The notes under the pieces were generated by a model. That model was not told where the DNA came from and did not search any database. It saw nothing but the letters and a program-made list of their open reading frames with translations. From Prevotella sp. (GTDB taxonomy: Bacteria; Bacteroidota; Bacteroidia; Bacteroidales; Bacteroidaceae), in contig JAILHK010000013.1 in NCBI GenBank assembly GCA_024695815.1, forward strand, positions 18,619 to 82,618: a DNA stretch of 64,000 bases, in the 5' to 3' direction. Positions 25,302 to 34,652 of the stretch are shown here, piece after piece; position 1 is the first letter of the stretch; each line of letters begins with the position of its first letter. The translations under genes and the position numbers were made by a program.

Positions 25302-26765
25302 ATGAACAACGAAATTCAGAACCTAAACCCCACGTGCATTTGGAAGAACTTCTATGCACTGACACAAGTACCACGTCCTAGCGGACATTTGGAAAAGATT
25401 CAGCAGTTCCTGCTTGACTTCGGCAAACAGGCTGGTGTAGAAACGTTCAAGGATCCCGCCGGCAATATCGTATTCCGCAAACCAGCTACCGCTGGCTACG
25501 AGAATAAGAAGGGCGTCATCCTGCAGGCACACATGGACATGGTGCCACAGAAGACGCCCGAATCTACGCATAATTTTGAGACCGACCCCATCCAGCCATG
25601 GATTGACGGAGAATGGGTGAAGGCAAAAGGCACCACACTGGGTGCCGACAATGGTCTTGGCGTGGCTGCCATCATGGCCATCATGGAAGACAAGACCCTG
25701 AAGCATGGTCCTATCGACGCGTTGGTGACTGCCGACGAGGAGACTGGCATGTATGGTGCCAACGATCTGCCCGAGGGTGAGTTGCAGGGCGACATTTTGT
25801 TGAACCTCGACTCTGAGCACTGGGGCAAGTTCGTGATTGGTTCGGCTGGCGGCATCGACATCACTGCCACACTCGACTATAAAGAGGTGGACACCGATGC
25901 TGAGGATGCTGCCGTACGTCTGACGGTGAAGAACCTGCGCGGCGGACACTCTGGTCTGGAGATCCATGAAGGCAGAGGCAACGCCAACAAGTTGATGGTG
26001 CAGATGGTTCGCGAGGCTATCGAAGAGCTGGACGCACGTCTGGCCTGCTGGCAGGGCGGCAACATGCGCAATGCCATTCCATTCAAGGCTGAGACCATCC
26101 TCACACTGCCTAAAGAGAATGTTGAGGCCATCAAGGAACTGGCCAACGACTGGAAAGAGACCTTCAACGACGAATACAAGCTCATCGAGCCACAGGGCAT
26201 CGAGGTGCTGGTGGAAGAGGTTGAGACACCAAAGACAGAGATTCCCGTAGAGATTCAAGACAACCTCATCGATGCCATCTATGCTTGTCATGACGGCGTA
26301 GTTCGTTTTATCCCCGCCTACCCCAACGTGGTTGAGACATCGAGCAACCTGGCTATCATCAACATTGGTGGCGGACATGCCGACATCAAGATTCTGGCAC
26401 GTAGCAGTCGCGAGGACATGAAAGACTATGTGGTGAAGACACTGGAGAGCTGTTTCTCGATGGCTGGCATGAAGGTAGAGACTGCCGGCTCGTATGGTGG
26501 CTGGGATCCTAATCCAGACTCAGAGATTCTGCACCTGTTGCTGAAGGAATACAAGGAGCTGTTTGGTGCCGACGGCATCATCCAGGTGGACCACGCCGGA
26601 CTTGAGTGCTCTGTCATTCTGGGCAAATATCCATGGCTGGATGTTGTCAGTCTGGGTCCAACGATGAAGTCGCCTCACACCACCACCGAGCGTGCGCTGA
26701 TTGAGACCGTTGAACCTTTCTGGAAACTTCTGAAGAAGACCCTTGAGGACGTACCCGAAAAATAA
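25302..26765 (+). CDS. pepD: Aminoacyl-histidine dipeptidase (M20 family, PepD type)
   Basis: 487 residues, the normal length of bacterial PepD. It hydrolyses Xaa-His and other dipeptides in the cytoplasm with a two-zinc centre. Visible metal-site stretches: LQAHMDMVPQ near residue 77, GADNGLGVAAIMA near 117, the catalytic ADEETGMYGA near 148, LNLDSEHWG near 172 and the C-terminal PHTTTERA near 462. The lid/dimerisation domain begins with KNLRGGHSGLEIHEGRGNANK. ATG at 25302 is in the right place relative to the family N-terminus (LNPTCIWKNFYALTQVPRPSG). It is in a likely operon with the flippase-like gene and dacB. Confidence 0.96.
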   Translation: MNNEIQNLNPTCIWKNFYALTQVPRPSGHLEKIQQFLLDFGKQAGVETFKDPAGNIVFRKPATAGYENKKGVILQAHMDMVPQKTPESTHNFETDPIQPWIDGEWVKAKGTTLGADNGLGVAAIMAIMEDKTLKHGPIDALVTADEETGMYGANDLPEGELQGDILLNLDSEHWGKFVIGSAGGIDITATLDYKEVDTDAEDAAVRLTVKNLRGGHSGLEIHEGRGNANKLMVQMVREAIEELDARLACWQGGNMRNAIPFKAETILTLPKENVEAIKELANDWKETFNDEYKLIEPQGIEVLVEEVETPKTEIPVEIQDNLIDAIYACHDGVVRFIPAYPNVVETSSNLAIINIGGGHADIKILARSSREDMKDYVVKTLESCFSMAGMKVETAGSYGGWDPNPDSEILHLLLKEYKELFGADGIIQVDHAGLECSVILGKYPWLDVVSLGPTMKSPHTTTERALIETVEPFWKLLKKTLEDVPEK

Positions 26766-26774
26766 ATAGCACCA

Positions 26775-28019
26775 ATGAAGAAGCTGTTATTATCTCTCCT
26801 ACTGTCTGTGCCTGCACTACTGTCGGCACAGACAGTTTCTTTTTCCAAAGAGCGCATGGACACGCTCCTTATGGACAAGATGTTCGACACATCGAGTGTT
26901 GGACTGATGGTCTGGGACCTAACGGCCGACACATTGCTATACCACTTCAACGAACGACAGCTGATGCGTCCGGCATCGACCATGAAACTGCTGACGGCCA
27001 TTGCGGCCTGCGACCAGCTAGGACCAGACTATCAGTTCACTACCCGCTTTCTCCATACAGGAAATATTGAGAATCGCAGACTGAAAGGCGACATCTACTG
27101 TGTGGGAGGCATGGACCCTATGTTTAGCGACGAAGATATCGAGGCTGCCGTCAAGGCCTTAAGAGATTTGGGCATTGACACGTTCGAAGGCAACATCTAT
27201 GCCGACCTCTCGGCAAAAGACGATCTGAAGTGGGGTGAAGGATGGTGCTGGGACGACGACAACCCATCGCTCTCGCCACTATTGGTGGAGCGCAACGAGG
27301 GGTTCACCGACCACCTTGTAGAGGCAATGCTCGACGATAGCATTGCGTTTGTCAACGTGGGTGTGGGTCACTGGTCGTGTCCCGACAATGCCGTTCCTTT
27401 CTGCACACGCACGCACAGCATCAGTGCTGTGATGAAGAAGATGATGAAAGACAGCGACAACCTGTACGCTGAGTCGATGTTCTACCAGTTAGCGATGGCC
27501 GACGGCAACCGTCCCGCCAATGCCGACGAAGCAAAAGACTGTCAGCGCAGGGTGCTGAAGAAAGCCGGACTGAACCCCGACAACTACCGTTTGGCCGACG
27601 GCAGCGGCCTGTCGCTCTATAACTACCTGTCGGCAGAATCGGAAGTGAAATTGTTGCGCTATGTGTGGAACAACAAGCCGGTTTACAACCAACTGTTGCC
27701 CTCGCTACCCATTGCCGGCGTGGATGGCACGCTGAAGAACCGCATGAAGGAGACTGCTGCCGAGGGTAATGTGATGGCGAAAACGGGTACCGTCACGGGC
27801 ATCTCGGCACTGGCTGGCTACTGCACGGCACCTAATGGCAACCGTCTTTGCTTTGCCATCATCAATCAGGGCATCATGCGTGCTACCACAGGTCGCGACT
27901 TTCAAGACCGGGTATGCATTCTGCTGACCAGCGGCGAACTGCCCAAGGCGAAGGTTCAGAACAAAGCAAAGGTTCAGCCCAAGCCTGCGGTCAAGAAAAA
28001 GACAAAACGCAAGAGGTAG
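26775..28019 (+). CDS. dacB: D-alanyl-D-alanine carboxypeptidase/endopeptidase (PBP4, S13 family)
   Basis: 414 residues with signal peptide MKKLLLSLLLSVPALLSAQ. Penicillin-binding motifs: SxxK as STMK (68-71) in RPASTMKLL, SxN as SDN in KDSDNLYAESM, and KTG in MAKTGTVTGISALAG. These make it a serine DD-peptidase trimming or cleaving peptidoglycan cross-links in the periplasm. It is shorter than E. coli DacB (about 477), with a reduced insert domain between the first two motifs. The C-terminus ends in a Lys/Arg-rich tail (KPAVKKKTKRKR), possibly for binding anionic wall or membrane surfaces; that is inference. It starts 9 bases after pepD and ends before a strong terminator. Confidence 0.93.
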   Translation: MKKLLLSLLLSVPALLSAQTVSFSKERMDTLLMDKMFDTSSVGLMVWDLTADTLLYHFNERQLMRPASTMKLLTAIAACDQLGPDYQFTTRFLHTGNIENRRLKGDIYCVGGMDPMFSDEDIEAAVKALRDLGIDTFEGNIYADLSAKDDLKWGEGWCWDDDNPSLSPLLVERNEGFTDHLVEAMLDDSIAFVNVGVGHWSCPDNAVPFCTRTHSISAVMKKMMKDSDNLYAESMFYQLAMADGNRPANADEAKDCQRRVLKKAGLNPDNYRLADGSGLSLYNYLSAESEVKLLRYVWNNKPVYNQLLPSLPIAGVDGTLKNRMKETAAEGNVMAKTGTVTGISALAGYCTAPNGNRLCFAIINQGIMRATTGRDFQDRVCILLTSGELPKAKVQNKAKVQPKPAVKKKTKRKR

Positions 28020-28041
28020 AGTTCGACTATAACAACACAGA

Positions 28042-28081
28042 AGAGGGGCATTCGCTTTACGAAGTGAATGCCCCTCTTTTT
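28042..28081. terminator. Intrinsic terminator after dacB
   Basis: 12-bp stem AGAGGGGCATTC (28042-28053) with GAATGCCCCTCT (28066-28077), 12-base loop, then a T-run. Convergent with the beta-barrel gene ending at 28106 and may serve both. Confidence 0.9.
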
Positions 28082-28105
28082 GAAATATCTATCGTATTAA
28101 CTTAC

Positions 28106-28699
28106 TTAGAAGTTCACACCGACATTGATAAAGAAGTTACCCGTGTGAGCACCATCGTCTGTAGGATTCTCCTTGGCAATATCCATCACGCCAAACTGAT
28201 AACCAAGCTCGGCATAGAGCTTATTGTACTCAGCACCACAACCCAGCTTGAAACCCATATCAGAGTGCTTCACCCAGTTGTATGAACTACGCTTGCCCTC
28301 CAAGGTCTTATACTTACCACCAATACCATAAGAGAAGTAAGGACCAATATAAGGCAGAACGGCAATCTCGTCGGTCACCTGTACACCATACTTAATCAGA
28401 ACGGGAATCTCGAGGTAGTTCAAGTTGAAATCCTTGGCACCACGTCCAGAATAGTACAGACCACTTTCAACGAAGATAGGTGTAGTATCGCTAACACGCA
28501 GACCAACAACACCACCCAGGGTCATACCTGCCTTAGAATCCAAGTCCAGAAGATCACCGGTAATGGTTGATACATTCAGACCCATACGGAGTCCGTAATA
28601 TACTGTACTCTCGTTCAGAGAGAAACCGCCACTACCCATCTGAGCAAACGAAGGTGCTGCGAAAAGCACTGCTACAATAGCTGCAAAAAACTTTTTCAT
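28106..28699 (-). CDS. Outer membrane beta-barrel protein (PorT-like family)
   Basis: 197 residues with signal peptide MKKFFAAIVAVLFAAPSFAQ. The mature part alternates hydrophobic and polar residues in about eight strands. It contains YYGLRMGLNVSTITGD near the start, GLYYSGRGAKDFNLNYLEIPVLIKYG (the LEIPVLIKY block is typical of Bacteroidetes outer membrane beta-barrel domain proteins), AVLPYIGPYFSYGIGGKY, and a terminal NFFINVGVNF. It should insert in the outer membrane through the BAM complex; a specific role is not evident. A weak promoter TTACTTTG on the minus strand (28744-28737) precedes a ~40-nt leader. Confidence 0.88.
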   Translation of the reverse strand: MKKFFAAIVAVLFAAPSFAQMGSGGFSLNESTVYYGLRMGLNVSTITGDLLDLDSKAGMTLGGVVGLRVSDTTPIFVESGLYYSGRGAKDFNLNYLEIPVLIKYGVQVTDEIAVLPYIGPYFSYGIGGKYKTLEGKRSSYNWVKHSDMGFKLGCGAEYNKLYAELGYQFGVMDIAKENPTDDGAHTGNFFINVGVNF

Positions 28700-28789
28700 A
28701 ATACTTTTATTAGTTAATGTTTAATGTTATTAACTGCAAAGTAACACATTTTTTTTTATATATGCAAGCGTTTTTCTTAAAAAGTGTTT

Positions 28790-29635
28790 TTATTTTAACA
28801 GCGTCAGTGTGAAAAGATATACCACTGCTGCGGGAATGGCAAGGAGCGAAGAGTCAAAACGATCCAACATTCCACCATGTCCGGGCAGTATATTGCCACT
28901 GTCCTTTATGCCAAGCGTGCGCTTGAAAAGACTCTCTACCAGGTCGCCCCACGTACCAAAGACCGCCACCGTGATGCCCAGTCCGGCCCAGTGCAGCGCA
29001 TTCATCTTCGACTCGTCGGGGAAATAGAGGTCCAGCAGATACCATATCAGCACGGCTACGCCCACCACCAGGATGCCACCACCGATGCTTCCCTCCCAGC
29101 TCTTGCCGGGAGAAACGCGGGGGAACAACTTATGGCGTCCCAGCAGCGAACCGCAGAGATAAGCACCCGAGTCATTCATCCACAGGAATACGAACACACT
29201 GAGTGGCAATACAGGTGAATAGGCACCTGCCTGTGGGAATGCCAACACGTTGAGCATTGAGAAAGGCAGAGCGATATACATCTGTGGCAACATGGTGTAA
29301 GCCCAGTTGTTGATAGGGTCTTTTGCTTTCAGATAGAGTTCGGCCACCATCAGGTAGATGATAGTGATGAGATAAGGTATGAAGACCGTATCGCTGTCCA
29401 CCCTACCGCTGCAATGGCCTGCCATGGCCAGAAACAGATAGACACCGGCCACAGTAGAGATGAAACGGTTCACCTGAACGCCCTCGCGGTCGTTCACCAA
29501 TCCACAGAACTCCCAGATGGTCATGCCTGTCACCAGTGCAAACAGGAACACCATAGCCAATGGGTTCAAAAAGCTAATCACAATGGCAGCAACAAAAATA
29601 ACGCCAGTGATTGTTCTCACAATAAAGTTCTTCAT
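28790..29635 (-). CDS. cdsA: Phosphatidate cytidylyltransferase CdsA
   Basis: 281 residues with about eight membrane helices. It makes CDP-diacylglycerol from phosphatidate and CTP, the branch point of phospholipid synthesis at the inner membrane. The C-terminal region contains the full CTP-transferase signature S-x-F-K-R-x4-K-D-S-G-x2-L-P-G-H-G-G-x2-D-R-x-D, starting at SLFKRTLGIKDSG and continuing to GMLDRFDS. The motif GKSWEGSIGG precedes it. It starts 12 bases after ftsH ends and is the last gene of rsfS-ftsH-cdsA; this order is common in Bacteroidetes. Confidence 0.97.
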   Translation of the reverse strand: MKNFIVRTITGVIFVAAIVISFLNPLAMVFLFALVTGMTIWEFCGLVNDREGVQVNRFISTVAGVYLFLAMAGHCSGRVDSDTVFIPYLITIIYLMVAELYLKAKDPINNWAYTMLPQMYIALPFSMLNVLAFPQAGAYSPVLPLSVFVFLWMNDSGAYLCGSLLGRHKLFPRVSPGKSWEGSIGGGILVVGVAVLIWYLLDLYFPDESKMNALHWAGLGITVAVFGTWGDLVESLFKRTLGIKDSGNILPGHGGMLDRFDSSLLAIPAAVVYLFTLTLLK

Positions 29636-29647
29636 AGTCTTTTATTT

Positions 29648-31684
29648 TTAAGAGTTCTCAGAATCATCCTCGTCTTCTGAGTCCTCTGCGTTCTGCTTTG
29701 CCTCGAGCTGCTTGGTGCGCTCGGCAGCCATTTTCTCGGCTTCCTCGCGCATCTGTGCCTCCAGAAGTTCGTCGGCACGAGAGGTCCAAGGACGCTTGCC
29801 AAAAATTTGTTCCACATCCTCGGCAAAGATAACCTCACGGTCAACCAAAAGTTGTGCCAGGCGTGCATGTCCATCAGCATGTTCGGTCAGTATCTTTTTG
29901 GCACGCTCATACTGCTCATTGACCATCTTCAGCACCTCATCGTCCATAATCTTCGCAGTGGTCTCGCTATAGGGACGCTGGAACTGAAATTCTGCATTGT
30001 TATAGTAGCAGAGGTTGGGCAACTTCTCGCTCATACCGGCATAGGCCACCATGCCATAGGCCTGCTTGGTGGTACGCTCCAGGTCGTTCATGGCGCCTGT
30101 AGAGATATGGCCCACGAAAAGTTCCTCGGCAGCACGTCCGCCCAGCAGCGAGCACATCTCGTCGAGCATGGCCTCTTTGGTCTGCAGCACGCGCTCCTCG
30201 GGCAGATACCAGGCAGCACCCAGTGCCTGTCCACGAGGCACGATGCTCACCTTCACCAATGGGTTAGCAAATTCCGTAAACCAAGAAATGGTAGCATGGC
30301 CGGCCTCATGAATGGCAATAGAACGCTTCTCAGCCTGCGTCATCACTTTGGTTTTCTTTTCCAGTCCGCCAATGATACGATCCACGGCATCCAGGAAATC
30401 CTGTTTGCCTACGCATGTGCTACTATGACGGGCTGCAATCAAGGCTGCCTCGTTACATACGTTCGCAATGTCTGCACCCGAGAAACCTGGTGTCTGACGA
30501 GCCAGGAAGTCAACATCGACGGTGTTATCGAGCTTCAGCGGTTTCAGGTGCACCATAAAGATTTCCTTACGCTCGCTGAGATCGGGCAGGTCCACATGTA
30601 TCTGACGGTCAAAGCGTCCGGCACGCAACAGGGCCGAGTCGAGCATATCCACACGGTTGGTAGCTGCCAGGATAATGACACCGCTGTTGGTGCCAAAGCC
30701 ATCCATCTCGGTGAGCAGCGCATTCAATGTGTTCTCGCGCTCGTCGTTGCCACCCATGGCAGGGTTCTTGCTGCGGGCACGTCCCACAGCGTCGATCTCG
30801 TCGATAAAGATGATACAAGGCGACTTTGCCTTAGCCTGCTGGAACAGGTCGCGCACACGACTAGCACCTACGCCTACGAACATCTCTACGAAGTCGCTAC
30901 CCGACATCGAGAAGAAGGGCACGCCAGCTTCGCCAGCTACGGCTTTAGCCAGCAAGGTCTTACCTGTTCCTGGAGGGCCAACGAGCAGTGCACCCTTAGG
31001 AATCTTACCACCTAGGTCGGTATATCTCTGTGGATTTTTCAGGAACTCCACGATTTCCTGTATCTCTTGCTTGGCACCAGCCTGACCAGCCACATCCTTG
31101 AATGTGATGCCCAGTTCGCCACCCTTCTCATACATCTTGGCCTTAGATTTGCCAACAGAGAAGATGCCGCCACCCATTGAACCGCCACCACCGCGATTCA
31201 TGAAGCGCAGGAATATCAGCCATGCACCAATAAACAGGATAATGGGGAGCAACATGGTAATTAAACTGCCAAGGAAACCGCCATCGCTATCGCGCTCATA
31301 ACTGAGACGTCCGGTGAATGCATGATGAGCACGGGCGCTGTCCACGAACTGCTCCAAACGGTCAATACTTCCGAATTCAACAGACAGATAGGGATCGGTG
31401 CCCACCTGATCGGCCGTCTTGTTAAAAACAGAACGAATACTGTCGGGCTTCACATACATCTTCAGCGTGTTGTGACTTTTGTTGGCCACAATACGCGATG
31501 CATTGCCCTGGCTAACCAATGTCTTAAACTCAGTGTACGACACTTCGCTCATAGCGCCCTGTCCCTGAGCCAAGCCCTGTTCGCCAGTGAAATAAAAGAA
31601 AAACAATGCTCCAATAGCCAAGAAATAAATCCAGTTCATGTTGAACCTTGGCATTTTGGGCTGATTATTATTATTCTGTTCCAT
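29648..31684 (-). CDS. ftsH: ATP-dependent zinc metalloprotease FtsH
   Basis: 678 residues. Two membrane helices (about 14-34 and 130-158) flank a periplasmic domain. The AAA+ module has Walker A GPPGTGKT near residue 233, Walker [13 protein letters not shown], and the second region of homology with AGRFDRQI. The peptidase domain has the zinc motif HEAGH near residue 455 and the distant ligand region. The hexamer extracts and degrades misfolded membrane proteins and regulatory substrates. The C-terminal tail is very acidic ([13 protein letters not shown]). It begins 7 bases after rsfS and lies 12 bases before cdsA. Confidence 0.98.
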   Translation of the reverse strand: MEQNNNNQPKMPRFNMNWIYFLAIGALFFFYFTGEQGLAQGQGAMSEVSYTEFKTLVSQGNASRIVANKSHNTLKMYVKPDSIRSVFNKTADQVGTDPYLSVEFGSIDRLEQFVDSARAHHAFTGRLSYERDSDGGFLGSLITMLLPIILFIGAWLIFLRFMNRGGGGSMGGGIFSVGKSKAKMYEKGGELGITFKDVAGQAGAKQEIQEIVEFLKNPQRYTDLGGKIPKGALLVGPPGTGKTLLAKAVAGEAGVPFFSMSGSDFVEMFVGVGASRVRDLFQQAKAKSPCIIFIDEIDAVGRARSKNPAMGGNDERENTLNALLTEMDGFGTNSGVIILAATNRVDMLDSALLRAGRFDRQIHVDLPDLSERKEIFMVHLKPLKLDNTVDVDFLARQTPGFSGADIANVCNEAALIAARHSSTCVGKQDFLDAVDRIIGGLEKKTKVMTQAEKRSIAIHEAGHATISWFTEFANPLVKVSIVPRGQALGAAWYLPEERVLQTKEAMLDEMCSLLGGRAAEELFVGHISTGAMNDLERTTKQAYGMVAYAGMSEKLPNLCYYNNAEFQFQRPYSETTAKIMDDEVLKMVNEQYERAKKILTEHADGHARLAQLLVDREVIFAEDVEQIFGKRPWTSRADELLEAQMREEAEKMAAERTKQLEAKQNAEDSEDEDDSENS

Positions 31685-31691
31685 ATTTATT

Positions 31692-32051
31692 TTAATCCAA
31701 ATCAGGTATTGCTGTCAGTGGAGCGTCGGCCCAAAGGTGCTCCAAGTCATAATAAGCACGTACATCGGGCAAGAATACATGTGCCAACACGTCTGTATAG
31801 TCCATGGCCACCCACTGAGCATTCTCGAGACCCACCACATGAGCAGGTTTTTCACCCAGTTCCTTGCGTACCATATCACTTATAGATTCGGCAATTGCCT
31901 CTACCTGTGCAGGCGAGTTGCCCTGACAAATAATAAAGTTCTTACATATCGTGCCATCAATGCCGCTCAAGTCGGCAATTACGATACCACTACCTTTTTT
32001 CTCTTGTATTCCTTCAACAATAGTCTGAACCAGTTTTGATGTTTGTTCCAT
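31692..32051 (-). CDS. rsfS: Ribosomal silencing factor RsfS
   Basis: 119 residues matching the RsfS/YbeB family: VQTIVEGIQEKKGSGIVIADLSGI, DFIICQGNSPAQVEAIAESI with conserved variants, and the signature WVAMDYTDVLAHVFLPDVRAYYDLEHLWADAP (split here: WVAMDYTDVLAHVF and RAYYDLEHLWADAP). It binds L14 of the 50S subunit and blocks subunit joining under starvation. First gene of the rsfS-ftsH-cdsA operon. A TACCTTTG box on the minus strand at 32090-32083 gives a leader of about 25 nt; the -33 element is not obvious. Confidence 0.96.
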   Translation of the reverse strand: MEQTSKLVQTIVEGIQEKKGSGIVIADLSGIDGTICKNFIICQGNSPAQVEAIAESISDMVRKELGEKPAHVVGLENAQWVAMDYTDVLAHVFLPDVRAYYDLEHLWADAPLTAIPDLD

Positions 32052-32160
32052 TTATAATATATAATAATGTAAAATTACCCTGCAAAGGTAGCGCTTTTAT
32101 CCGTAAAACGCATATAAAAACTTTTTTTTTGATGATTTTTATAAAAAAGTGCCTAAAAGT

Positions 32161-32191
32161 TTTGGTAGTTCATAAAAAAGTAGTACCTTTG
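32161..32191 (+). promoter_or_regulatory. Promoter of tRNA-Gln
   Basis: TTTG (32161-32164), 19-base spacer, TACCTTTG (32184-32191). Full consensus; the tRNA begins 44 bases further on. It is back-to-back with the rsfS promoter. Confidence 0.85.
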
Positions 32192-32235
32192 CACCCGCAA
32201 AACAGAACAAGAGAGTTCTACAACGAACAAAATTT

Positions 32236-32306
32236 TGGGGTATGGTGTAATGGTAACACTGCAGATTCTGGTCCTGCCTTTCCTGGTTCGAGTCCGGGTA
32301 CCCCAA
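32236..32306 (+). tRNA. tRNA-Gln (anticodon CTG)
   Basis: 71-nt cloverleaf: acceptor TGGGGTA pairs perfectly with TACCCCA, D arm GTGTAATGGTAACAC, anticodon loop TTCTGGT, T arm CCTGG-TTCGAGT-CCGGG, discriminator A, no encoded CCA. The weak U1-A72 pair is typical of glutamine tRNAs. The innermost anticodon-stem position is an A31-C39 mismatch. It reads CAG codons. Confidence 0.95.
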
Positions 32307-32309
32307 CTT

Positions 32310-32350
32310 AAAAATCCGCTAGGTCACTGAAAAGTACTTAGCGGATTTTT
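32310..32350 (+). terminator. Intrinsic terminator of tRNA-Gln
   Basis: 12-bp perfect stem AAAAATCCGCTA (32310-32321) with TAGCGGATTTTT (32339-32350), starting 4 bases after the tRNA and ending in a T-run. Confidence 0.92.
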
Positions 32351-32475
32351 CTTTTATCCAATTACGTCCTCGTCGTCCTTTTCAAAAATCCTGAATACGA
32401 GAAAGCACACATAAAACAAGACTTTTTCCCACTCTATAGTGGCGCATTACCAACAGAAAAGCGTTACTTTGGTAA

Positions 32476-32659
32476 TTCACGACTTAAGTCGAAAGATCTC
32501 ACGACTTAAGTCGAAAGAATTCACGACTGGAGTCAAAAGATCTCACGACTTAAGTCAAAAGATCTCACGACTTAAGTCGTAAGACACCAAAGTGCCACTA
32601 TTAGCATATAATAACGACACTATTAGCATATAATAGCGGCACTATTGACTTATAAAAAG
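32476..32659. repeat. 22-bp tandem repeat array with two successive cores
   Basis: Five 22-bp units (32476, 32498, 32520, 32542, 32564) centred on the palindrome CGACTTAAGTCG or close variants. Then, still in the same 22-bp phase, three units (32586, 32608, 32630) have CACTATTAGCATATAAT, whose TATTA-GCATA-TAATA is also palindromic. The sixth unit begins ACCAAAGTGCCACTATT, the same sequence that makes up the array at 12.7 kb. The flanks 32351-32475 hold no gene or clear repeat. Confidence 0.93.
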
Positions 32660-32669
32660 AACTGAAACA

Positions 32670-32728
32670 ACAAACAAAAAGGGCCCTCTGACTGCCAAGT
32701 TGTTTGCTTGACAAGCCAAAGGGCCCTA
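32670..32728 (-). terminator. Intrinsic terminator of the DUF349 gene
   Basis: AGGGCCCT at 32680-32687 and again at 32720-32727 is self-complementary and pairs across a ~32-base loop that has some internal pairing. On the minus strand it runs into TTTTTGTTTGTTG, and it lies about 28 bases past the gene's stop. Confidence 0.75.
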
Positions 32729-32755
32729 TCTGTAATCCGGGAAAACCACCCGACT

Positions 32756-34543
32756 TTATTCTTTATTCTCGGCATCGATAGCCTTAATCTTATCTCTTAC
32801 CAGCTGCATATCGTCCTTCAACTTCTGCACTTTGCGGTTCATCTCGTCGATGAGCGAGTTGCCCTTCTTAGAGCTGACACTGAGGAAGCCCAGGTTGTTC
32901 TCGTAGGTAGCGATATCTTGCTTCAGGTTTTCGTACTGACGCATCAGACGGGCACGCTCGTTGTCGAGTGCAGCTTCGCCACGCTCTGCCACCTGCTTCA
33001 GATTGTCCTTGAACTTATTAAGGCGCTTCTTAGCTACAGATATGTTGAGCTCCTTATACAACTTGTCGAGTACGGCGTGGTATTCCTCGTAAAGCTTATC
33101 CTTCTCTTTATAGGGAACATGTCCGATGGCATTGTATTCTTCAACGAGTTTCTGAACCTTTGACTGTAGGTCTTCGCCAGCCTCTTCGGCAGCAGCCTTA
33201 AGGCGAGAAATGACATCCTGCTTCTTCTCCAGGTTCTGGTGCTCCTCGCTGCGCTGACCTGCGCCAGCTGCATTGCGGGCCTCGAAGAACTTATTGCATG
33301 CTGCCAGAAATTCCTCCCACAGCTGATCGCCCAACTTCTTAGGCACCATACCTATGGTCTTCCACTCCTTTTGCAGGGCAATGAGCTTATCGCTGGTAGA
33401 ACGCCACTCGGTGCTATCCTGCAGTGCTTTAGCCTTTTCGATGAGTGCACGCTTCTTGTCAGCATTCTCCTTGAAGGCATCCTTCAGGGCCTTGAAGTGC
33501 TCGGCCTTTGCAGCAAAGAATGCATCGCAGGCGGCGCGGAAGCGCTCGAAGATTTTCACATTCATCTTCTGAGGAGCAAAACCGATGCTCTTCCATTCCT
33601 GCTGGATGGCAATAATCTCCTGAGTAAGACGTTCCCAATCTGCACTACCCTTCTTCTCTTCGGCAACGATGGCCTCCACTTTCTCGCAGAGCACAGTTTT
33701 CTTCTGCAAGTTCTCCTCCTCGCGGGCACGAATGTCCTCGAAGTGCTGCTGGTGGCGCTTGTTGATAACGGTAGAAGCGGCCTTGAAGCGCTGCCAGATT
33801 TCCTCGCGCAGCTCCTTAGCCACAGGACCTGTCTCACGATATTCCTGGTGGAGTTTCTGCAACTGATGGAAAGCGCTGATCACGTCTTCCTCGTCGGCCA
33901 GCTTCTCTGCTGCCTCGCAAAGGTGCGTCTTCAGTTCCAGATTCTTCTTGAAGTCGTATTCACGGGCTTCGCTGTTCAACTTCAGCAGGTCGTAGAACTG
34001 CTCCACATACAGCTGATAGCTGCGCCACAGCTCGTTGGCCTTATCGGCAGGAACACTCTTGATTTCCTTCCACTCTGCCTGTAGGGCCTTGAAGTCTTGG
34101 TACGATTTATTGGCTTCCTCGGGCGAGGTCACCATATTCTTTATCTTTTCAATGATTTCGAGTTTCTTCTTCAGATTCTCCTCCTTTTCAGCTTCCTGCT
34201 GACGGAACTGTTCGGCACGGCGTTCTTTGATGACGCCCATCTCGGCCTTGAACACTTCCTCGAGCTCATCGGGAGTCACCTGATAGGTAGCAGGATCGCC
34301 TCCAGCATCAACATACGCTTTCTGCTGGGCATCACGCTCGGCAATGTGAAGTTTGTAGAACACGGTCTTCAGGTATTCCACCTCATCCTTTTGAGGAACC
34401 TCTTCGCCATGGGCAATTTCTTTTACCCTGTCGAGTACTTCCTTCTTAGAGGTATAGACCTTACGCTCTTCAACTGCGGCTTCTTGAGCCATTACTTCTT
34501 CCTGTGTCCCCTGTTCGAGGATGTTTTCTTGAGAGTCCATCAT
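32756..34543 (-). CDS. DUF349 domain-containing protein
   Basis: 595 residues, almost entirely helical and charged. Several ~70-residue DUF349 repeats are visible, each with a W-K-x-I-G/S-x-V/A-P and a later W-x-x-F/Y-x-x-A-x-x-x-F-F pattern, for example EWKEIKSVPADKANELWRSY, EWKSIGFAPQKMN and EWKTIGMVPKKLGDQLWEEF. A coiled coil at the C-terminus (about 520-595) is clear. There is no signal peptide or membrane segment, so it is cytoplasmic. The function of the family is unknown to me. A second ATG one codon in is equally possible. It is 109 bases downstream of corA on the same strand and has its own terminator. Confidence 0.9.
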   Translation of the reverse strand: MMDSQENILEQGTQEEVMAQEAAVEERKVYTSKKEVLDRVKEIAHGEEVPQKDEVEYLKTVFYKLHIAERDAQQKAYVDAGGDPATYQVTPDELEEVFKAEMGVIKERRAEQFRQQEAEKEENLKKKLEIIEKIKNMVTSPEEANKSYQDFKALQAEWKEIKSVPADKANELWRSYQLYVEQFYDLLKLNSEAREYDFKKNLELKTHLCEAAEKLADEEDVISAFHQLQKLHQEYRETGPVAKELREEIWQRFKAASTVINKRHQQHFEDIRAREEENLQKKTVLCEKVEAIVAEEKKGSADWERLTQEIIAIQQEWKSIGFAPQKMNVKIFERFRAACDAFFAAKAEHFKALKDAFKENADKKRALIEKAKALQDSTEWRSTSDKLIALQKEWKTIGMVPKKLGDQLWEEFLAACNKFFEARNAAGAGQRSEEHQNLEKKQDVISRLKAAAEEAGEDLQSKVQKLVEEYNAIGHVPYKEKDKLYEEYHAVLDKLYKELNISVAKKRLNKFKDNLKQVAERGEAALDNERARLMRQYENLKQDIATYENNLGFLSVSSKKGNSLIDEMNRKVQKLKDDMQLVRDKIKAIDAENKE

Positions 34544-34652
34544 TTAACTTTTTAGTTACTGATTCGATTAGTACACACAAAATTAGGCCTCAAAATTACG
34601 GAAAATAATTTTAACAGCCTAATTTTCTGTGATTTTTTTTCATTTTTGGGGG

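Noticed and set aside
32476..32659. CRISPR or plasmid-type iteron origin
   Set aside because: No spacers; no replication initiator gene nearby; the region is a normal chromosomal gap between tRNA-Gln and a DUF349 gene.
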